Part shown: positions 13,797 through 17,670 of the stretch, in pieces
Layout of the letters: every line of letters starts with the position of its first letter
How positions within the stretch are numbered: position 1 is the first letter of the stretch
DNA from: Desulfobacteraceae bacterium 4572_89
GTDB taxonomy: Bacteria > Desulfobacterota > Desulfobacteria > Desulfobacterales > Desulfobacteraceae
Assembly (NCBI GenBank): GCA_002085465.1
Contig: NBML01000019.1
Coordinates: forward strand, 1-17,670
Reading direction: 5' to 3'
Length of the DNA: 17,670 nt
Translations under genes and position numbers: made by a program
Notes under the pieces: model-generated
The model's database searches: none
What the model was told of the DNA's origin: nothing
What the model saw: the letters and a program-made list of their open reading frames with translations, nothing else

Positions 13797-15205
13797 CAGA
13801 TTTAATTGATACAGGTCATATTCCGGAATTTGCCGTTCTGGGCCACCCCAACGAAGGAAAATCTTCTGTTGTATCCACCCTGACCGAGGATGATCAGATC
13901 CGGGTCAGCCAGGTGCCTGGTGAAACAAGGGTCTCAAGGACCTATACCGTTAAAATTGATGGGAAAAAAATAATCAGGTTTGTGGATACTCCAGGATTCC
14001 AGACCCCCAGGCAGACCCTTGCCTGGTTCAGGGAGTATATTGGTGATCAGGAAAAGATCCTGGATCAATTTATTGATACCTTTCAAAAAGATCCCTTTTT
14101 CGCGGATGAGTGCGAACTATTGGCTCCCGTTGCCAGGGGTGCTGGAATCATTTATGTGGTGAACGGGTCCAGGCCGGTGAGAGATGATGATATTGCGGAA
14201 ATGGAAATTTTAAGGCTTACGGGCAGACCCCGAATGGCCATCATCAATTCCAAGACCAGGGAAAAGGATTATACCCGTGAATGGAAACAGGAGTTTCGTA
14301 AATATTTTAATTCCATCCGGGTTTTTAACTCCAATACAGCCAATTTCAAGGATCGTATTGGCATGCTTGAAAGCCTAAAATCCATTGACCAGGAGTGGGA
14401 AGACTCCATCTCAAAAGTGATACAGGCCTTTACTGACGAATGGCAAAAACGGAACCAGCTGGCCTCTGCCCATATCACCCATGCCCTGGAAAAAAGTCTG
14501 GGGTTTTTTGTATCGGAAAAACTTTCAGATCGTTCAGACCAGGCCCGGGTTCGGGAAAAATTAAATCAATCCTATCAAAAAAGTATCAGAAGGATTGAAA
14601 AGAAGATGTTTGGTCAGATTAGATCATTGTTTAAACACAATTTGTATGAATATCCCCTTCCCGAATATTCAATGCTACACCATGATTTATTTTCTAAAAA
14701 GACCTGGGAATTGCTGGGCCTGACCAAAAAGCAGCTGGCAGCTGCCGGAGCGGTTGTGGGCGGAACCATGGGTGTTGTGATAGATACTGCTGCGGCCGGT
14801 TTGACCTTTGGGGTGTTTACAGCCCTGGGAGGAGTTCTGGGCGCAGGGTCTGCCCTCATGGGCGGTAAAAAAATGGCCGGAAAATCCAGGTATGGTTTTA
14901 CGCTTGGGGGTGACCGCCTCCAGGTGGGTCCCAATGAAAATCTGCAGTTTTTATATATCCTCATTGACAGGGCCCTGATCTATTATTCCCATATCATAAA
15001 CAGGGCCCATGGCTGCAGGGACATGGGCCAGGGTGATAAAAATACCAGCCAGAAGATGGGAATATCCACGGGATTTTCCAGGGACCAGAGAAACGTGTGT
15101 GCCCGATTTTTCAAGTCAGCCAGGGGGAGATCCATCATCAGGGAAAAAAATGCCATACCTGAGTTTGAACTTCTGGTGGAATCTCTGCTGGATAAGATTG
15201 GTTAA
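13793..15205 (+). CDS. DUF3482 GTPase (Era/YfjP-like G domain)
   Basis: This 470-residue protein has an N-terminal Ras-like G domain: P-loop GHPNEGKS (17-24), switch I region with GETRVSRTYTV, G3 DTPG (65-68) and NSKT (152-155) in place of the usual NKxD. A DUF3482-type region follows. It includes a helical middle (~200-310) and a long Gly/Ala-rich hydrophobic stretch (~318-360, AAAGAVVGGTMGVVIDTAAA) that probably inserts in or sits on the membrane. The C-terminal block (~370-470) contains RYGFTLGGDRLQVGPNENLQFLYILIDRAL. The ATG overlaps the DUF2868 stop by 4 nt, implying coupled translation and a functional complex. The biological role is unknown. Confidence 0.9.
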   Translation: MTDLIDTGHIPEFAVLGHPNEGKSSVVSTLTEDDQIRVSQVPGETRVSRTYTVKIDGKKIIRFVDTPGFQTPRQTLAWFREYIGDQEKILDQFIDTFQKDPFFADECELLAPVARGAGIIYVVNGSRPVRDDDIAEMEILRLTGRPRMAIINSKTREKDYTREWKQEFRKYFNSIRVFNSNTANFKDRIGMLESLKSIDQEWEDSISKVIQAFTDEWQKRNQLASAHITHALEKSLGFFVSEKLSDRSDQARVREKLNQSYQKSIRRIEKKMFGQIRSLFKHNLYEYPLPEYSMLHHDLFSKKTWELLGLTKKQLAAAGAVVGGTMGVVIDTAAAGLTFGVFTALGGVLGAGSALMGGKKMAGKSRYGFTLGGDRLQVGPNENLQFLYILIDRALIYYSHIINRAHGCRDMGQGDKNTSQKMGISTGFSRDQRNVCARFFKSARGRSIIREKNAIPEFELLVESLLDKIG

Positions 15206-15254
15206 AAAGAGATCTGATTTTTTCCATTGGAAAAAAGTCTTGTGCAGGAACAGC

Positions 15255-15267
15255 AAATTTGCATATA
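15255..15267. repeat. Isolated end of the dispersed repeat (copy 3, partial)
   Basis: AAATTTGCATATA in the 119-nt gap before the flavoprotein gene is identical to the left end of copy 2 (11373-11385), but no palindromic interior follows. Chance in AT-rich DNA or a remnant are both possible. Apart from this the gap holds only the GGGAG ribosome binding site for the next gene. Confidence 0.25.
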
Positions 15268-15324
15268 TTAAAATCTTATTATTTTGAATCCATTGTATTT
15301 AAATTCAAAGGGAGTTGACCTGAA

Positions 15325-17250
15325 ATGCTATCAAATCTTTTTCGTCCCATTCACATTGGAAATATGAATGTAAAGAACCGGCTTATGATGTCTGCCATGA
15401 GTATTAACTTTGGTGTGGATGACAATTGTCATGTCACAGACCAGCTCATTGAGTATTTTGTAGAGCGGGCCAAAGGTGGAGTGGGCATGATGCTGGTAGG
15501 GGGCGGCAGCGTTCATCCAGGTGGTCAGGAATTGCCTGACCTTCCCCAGATGTATGATGATTCCTGTATCCCTTTTCTAAAAAAGATGGTTAGCCGGGTA
15601 AAAGAATATGACACTAAATTCGGTGTCCAGTTACTGCATGGTGGCCGCCAGTCCTATCTTCCTGAAAAGGTTGCTCCTTCACCCATTCCTGCCCCGGCTG
15701 TTGTTAAGGGCGAGGTCAGGGCCCTTGAGGTCAGGGAAATCAAAGAACTGGTTGCCTGTTTTGCCGATTCTGCCTGGCGGTGCCGGGAAGCGGGATTTGA
15801 TTTCATTGAAATTCACGGGGCCCACGGATATCTGATCAACCAGTTTATGGCTCCAAATTCTAATATAAGAACGGATGAATATGGCAGATCATTTGAGAAC
15901 CGGACCCGTTTTTTATTTGAGATTATAGAAGCAATTCAGCAAAGAGCAGGAAAAGATTTTCCAGTGGGCATCCGCATCAATGGAAACGACTATATTGAAA
16001 ACGGCTGGGAACTCAAGGACACGGTTCGCCTTGCCCCTTTGCTGGAAAAGACAGGTGTGGTCTATCTTCATATCTCCGGCGGAGTTTATGGGTCAACAGA
16101 ATTGACCATCCCGTCCATGTACACACCCCATGGCTGTTTTGTCCACCTGGCCGATGCTGTAAAGAAAGTGGTGGATATCCCTGTTATCACCGTGGGCAGG
16201 ATCAAAGATCCGAAACATGCTGAAAGGGTATTGGAAGAAGGCAAGGCTGACATGGTTTCCATGGGACGTTCTTTCCTGGCTGATCCCAATTATCCCCGCA
16301 AGGCCCAGAACGGTGATCTGGATCAGATCAGACCCTGTGTGGGATGCTGTCTTGGCTGTATCCATGCTGTTCTTGCCAAGGAGCCGGGCTCCTGCGTGGT
16401 CAACCCGGATGTGGGACGGGAATACAAACTCAGGGAAGAAAAAAAGCCGGCCCGGAAACTAAAAATTTTGGTGGTGGGAGCCGGGCCTGCAGGCATGGCC
16501 GCGGCCAGGATGTTTTCACTAAGGGGCCATGATACCCTGGTCTGCGAAAAGGAACCATCTTCGGGCGGGCTTCTGGCCCTTGCCTCAACCGCACCCGGCC
16601 GTGGAGAGCTGGATGATATTTTGAATTTTTTCAGGCAGGAAATAATCCGTCTGAATATTGAAATTCGCTATGATACCCCTTTATCCGCCAAACTCCTGGA
16701 TGAAGTCGATCCTGACAAAGTGATTCTTGCCACAGGTTCCATGCCGGACATGCCCGTAATAAAGGGATTGTTCCAGACAGATATGGCATTGATCACAAAT
16801 GTGGACCTGCTCAGGGGAAAGGAAAAAGCCGGGGAAAAGGTTGTGGTCCTTGGTGGCGGAATGACAGGTCTGATCACTGCAGATTTTCTGGCAGACCAGG
16901 GAAAAAAGGTTGTGGTCCTGAATCGGAAAAAGAGTTTTGCAGAAGAGATGTCCAGCAATGACCGGTATTATTTACGGGAACGCCTGAAAAAAGGAAAGGT
17001 CATGCTTTATAAAAATGTGGCTGTCCAGTCCTTTAGCGATGACGGGGCCGTGTTCAAGTCCAGTGGAGAGACCATTACCCTGGAAGGGTTTGACACTGTG
17101 GTTATTTCCGAAAAACAGCAATCCATAAGGGATGCTAAAAAGCTGGAAAAAAAAATCAGTGCCCAATTTCATTTTATCGGGGATGCCAAGTCCCCCCGGC
17201 ATTTGATGTATTGTATCAGTGAGGCTGAGGAAATTGCCAGATCTGTATAG
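15325..17250 (+). CDS. NADH:flavin oxidoreductase, old yellow enzyme/2,4-dienoyl-CoA reductase-like Fe-S flavoprotein
   Basis: This 641-residue cytoplasmic enzyme has the full three-part layout of the family that includes FadH, 2-enoate reductase and BaiCD. Residues 1-~335 form an FMN TIM barrel (NVKNRLMMSAM, QLLHGGRQS, IHGAHGYLINQFMAP with Tyr169). A 4Fe-4S site follows with C338-x2-C341-x3-C345-x11-C357. The C-terminal FAD/NAD module has GAGPAG (~385-390) and a second nucleotide fold VVVLGGGMTGL (~506-516). Electrons should pass from NAD(P)H through FAD and the cluster to FMN and then to an unsaturated substrate. The position equivalent to the FadH His252 lies in SGGVYGSTELTIPS and has no His, so a true dienoyl-CoA reductase is unlikely and the substrate is unknown. 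GGGAG lies about 10 nt before the ATG. Confidence 0.92.
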   Translation: MLSNLFRPIHIGNMNVKNRLMMSAMSINFGVDDNCHVTDQLIEYFVERAKGGVGMMLVGGGSVHPGGQELPDLPQMYDDSCIPFLKKMVSRVKEYDTKFGVQLLHGGRQSYLPEKVAPSPIPAPAVVKGEVRALEVREIKELVACFADSAWRCREAGFDFIEIHGAHGYLINQFMAPNSNIRTDEYGRSFENRTRFLFEIIEAIQQRAGKDFPVGIRINGNDYIENGWELKDTVRLAPLLEKTGVVYLHISGGVYGSTELTIPSMYTPHGCFVHLADAVKKVVDIPVITVGRIKDPKHAERVLEEGKADMVSMGRSFLADPNYPRKAQNGDLDQIRPCVGCCLGCIHAVLAKEPGSCVVNPDVGREYKLREEKKPARKLKILVVGAGPAGMAAARMFSLRGHDTLVCEKEPSSGGLLALASTAPGRGELDDILNFFRQEIIRLNIEIRYDTPLSAKLLDEVDPDKVILATGSMPDMPVIKGLFQTDMALITNVDLLRGKEKAGEKVVVLGGGMTGLITADFLADQGKKVVVLNRKKSFAEEMSSNDRYYLRERLKKGKVMLYKNVAVQSFSDDGAVFKSSGETITLEGFDTVVISEKQQSIRDAKKLEKKISAQFHFIGDAKSPRHLMYCISEAEEIARSV

Positions 17251-17310
17251 ATCCAGTCCGTGAAAACAGGCTCGGGTCAGTTTTATAGGTTCATCTCCAA
17301 CGGTCCTTAT

Positions 17311-17670
17311 TCAAAAATTGGTGGGCGGCTGATTTTTTTTGATAAGACCCAGGTCTCCGGTGCGGATCATGTCCTTTGCCAGCCTGCCAAATAATTTAAC
17401 CTGGTCCATTGGGTCTTTTTTCCCGGCCAAAAGGATTTCATAGAGTTCCTGTCGTGTTTCCGGGGGCCGTGTTTCAATATTTTCCGGCCGATGGGTCAGG
17501 CAGGTGGCAATCTCTGCCTGTTCGGGAGTGAATATGTGTTTCAGAATTCTGATTTCAGACTGGCCTTTAGTTGCGGGGAATCCCACGGCCTGACTGTCCA
17601 GGTGCTGCTGCAGTTTGATATAAACATTGTCGGGTGCAGCTTCAGGTGTCTTTTGTTTATAGGAGAGCCA
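17311..17670 (-). CDS. Partial protein resembling the N-terminal domain of 4Fe-4S ferredoxin-family proteins, possibly truncated
   Basis: The minus-strand frame is open from the right edge to TGA at 17311-17313, giving at least 119 residues (starting WLSYKQKTPEAAPDN in the window). The segment VYIKLQQHLDSQAVGFPATK, then IRILKHIFTPEQAEIATCL, resembles the helical N-terminal region of a family of 4Fe-4S proteins in anaerobes (pattern KLxxHLDxxPxGFPxT...LFTPEEAExA). Those proteins normally continue for ~200 more residues with cysteine clusters, whereas this frame ends at LIKKNQPPTNF, just after the first domain, with no cysteine cluster. It may be a naturally short protein, a 3'-truncated gene, or an assembly artefact. 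A GTG at 17586 exists but the homology-like region starts before it. The true start is outside the window. Confidence 0.55.
   Translation of the reverse strand, partial: WLSYKQKTPEAAPDNVYIKLQQHLDSQAVGFPATKGQSEIRILKHIFTPEQAEIATCLTHRPENIETRPPETRQELYEILLAGKKDPMDQVKLFGRLAKDMIRTGDLGLIKKNQPPTNF

Noticed and set aside
17311..17313. TGA read as a second selenocysteine codon
   Set aside because: The sequence after it does not look like the family's continuation and no Cys/Sec motif surrounds it.
1..17670. CRISPR arrays, tRNA/rRNA genes, transposases, phage or toxin-antitoxin genes
   Set aside because: No regularly spaced repeats, tRNA-like T-loop/acceptor patterns or recognisable mobile-element proteins were seen on either strand.

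Overview
The window looks like an ordinary chromosomal stretch of an anaerobic, sulfate-reducer-type deltaproteobacterium, most likely Desulfobacterales (Desulfobacula/Desulfobacter-like). I infer this from moderate GC content, a UGA-decoded selenoprotein, DUF3786, DUF134 and DUF5320 proteins, an old-yellow-enzyme-type Fe-S flavoprotein and an FNR-type site. No database search was possible. No tRNA, rRNA, CRISPR array, transposase or phage gene was seen.

Left part (1-5730): the 3' end of an unrecognised gene, tightly followed by a hexapeptide-repeat acyltransferase. A convergent membrane-bound sensor histidine kinase (Cache-HAMP-PAS-HisKA-HATPase) comes next, then a divergent copper-exporting P1B-ATPase (copA) with a possible 8-codon leader peptide upstream.

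Middle (5731-10541): a caspase-fold (C14-like) protease gene with an N-terminal peptidoglycan-binding-like module. It appears broken by an in-frame amber codon and a later frameshift. Convergent to it is a two-gene minus-strand operon: a secreted DUF2914 protein and a c-di-AMP synthase in which the CdaA cyclase is fused to a YbbR (CdaR-like) tail. Across a divergent control region lie DUF134 and DUF5320 genes with Gly/Arg-rich segments. This pair is preceded by a strong sigma70-type promoter flanked by a perfect 16-bp inverted repeat and closed by a strong intrinsic terminator.

Right part (10591-17670): a DUF3786 gene sits behind a perfect FNR-type palindrome placed at a class II spacing. It is followed by a dispersed palindromic repeat and then a DsbA/FrnE-like thiol oxidoreductase whose CxxC motif is UPWC, with an in-frame UGA at 11514-11516 and a plausible bacterial SECIS hairpin. 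A conventional reading would miss its first 56 codons. It leads into a DUF2868 membrane protein and a DUF3482 GTPase that overlap by 4 nt. An OYE/2,4-dienoyl-CoA-reductase-like Fe-S flavoprotein follows, then a short, possibly truncated gene that runs off the right edge.

The observations most worth following are the selenoprotein, the CdaA-YbbR fusion, the decaying caspase gene, the DUF134 control region and the dispersed repeat.
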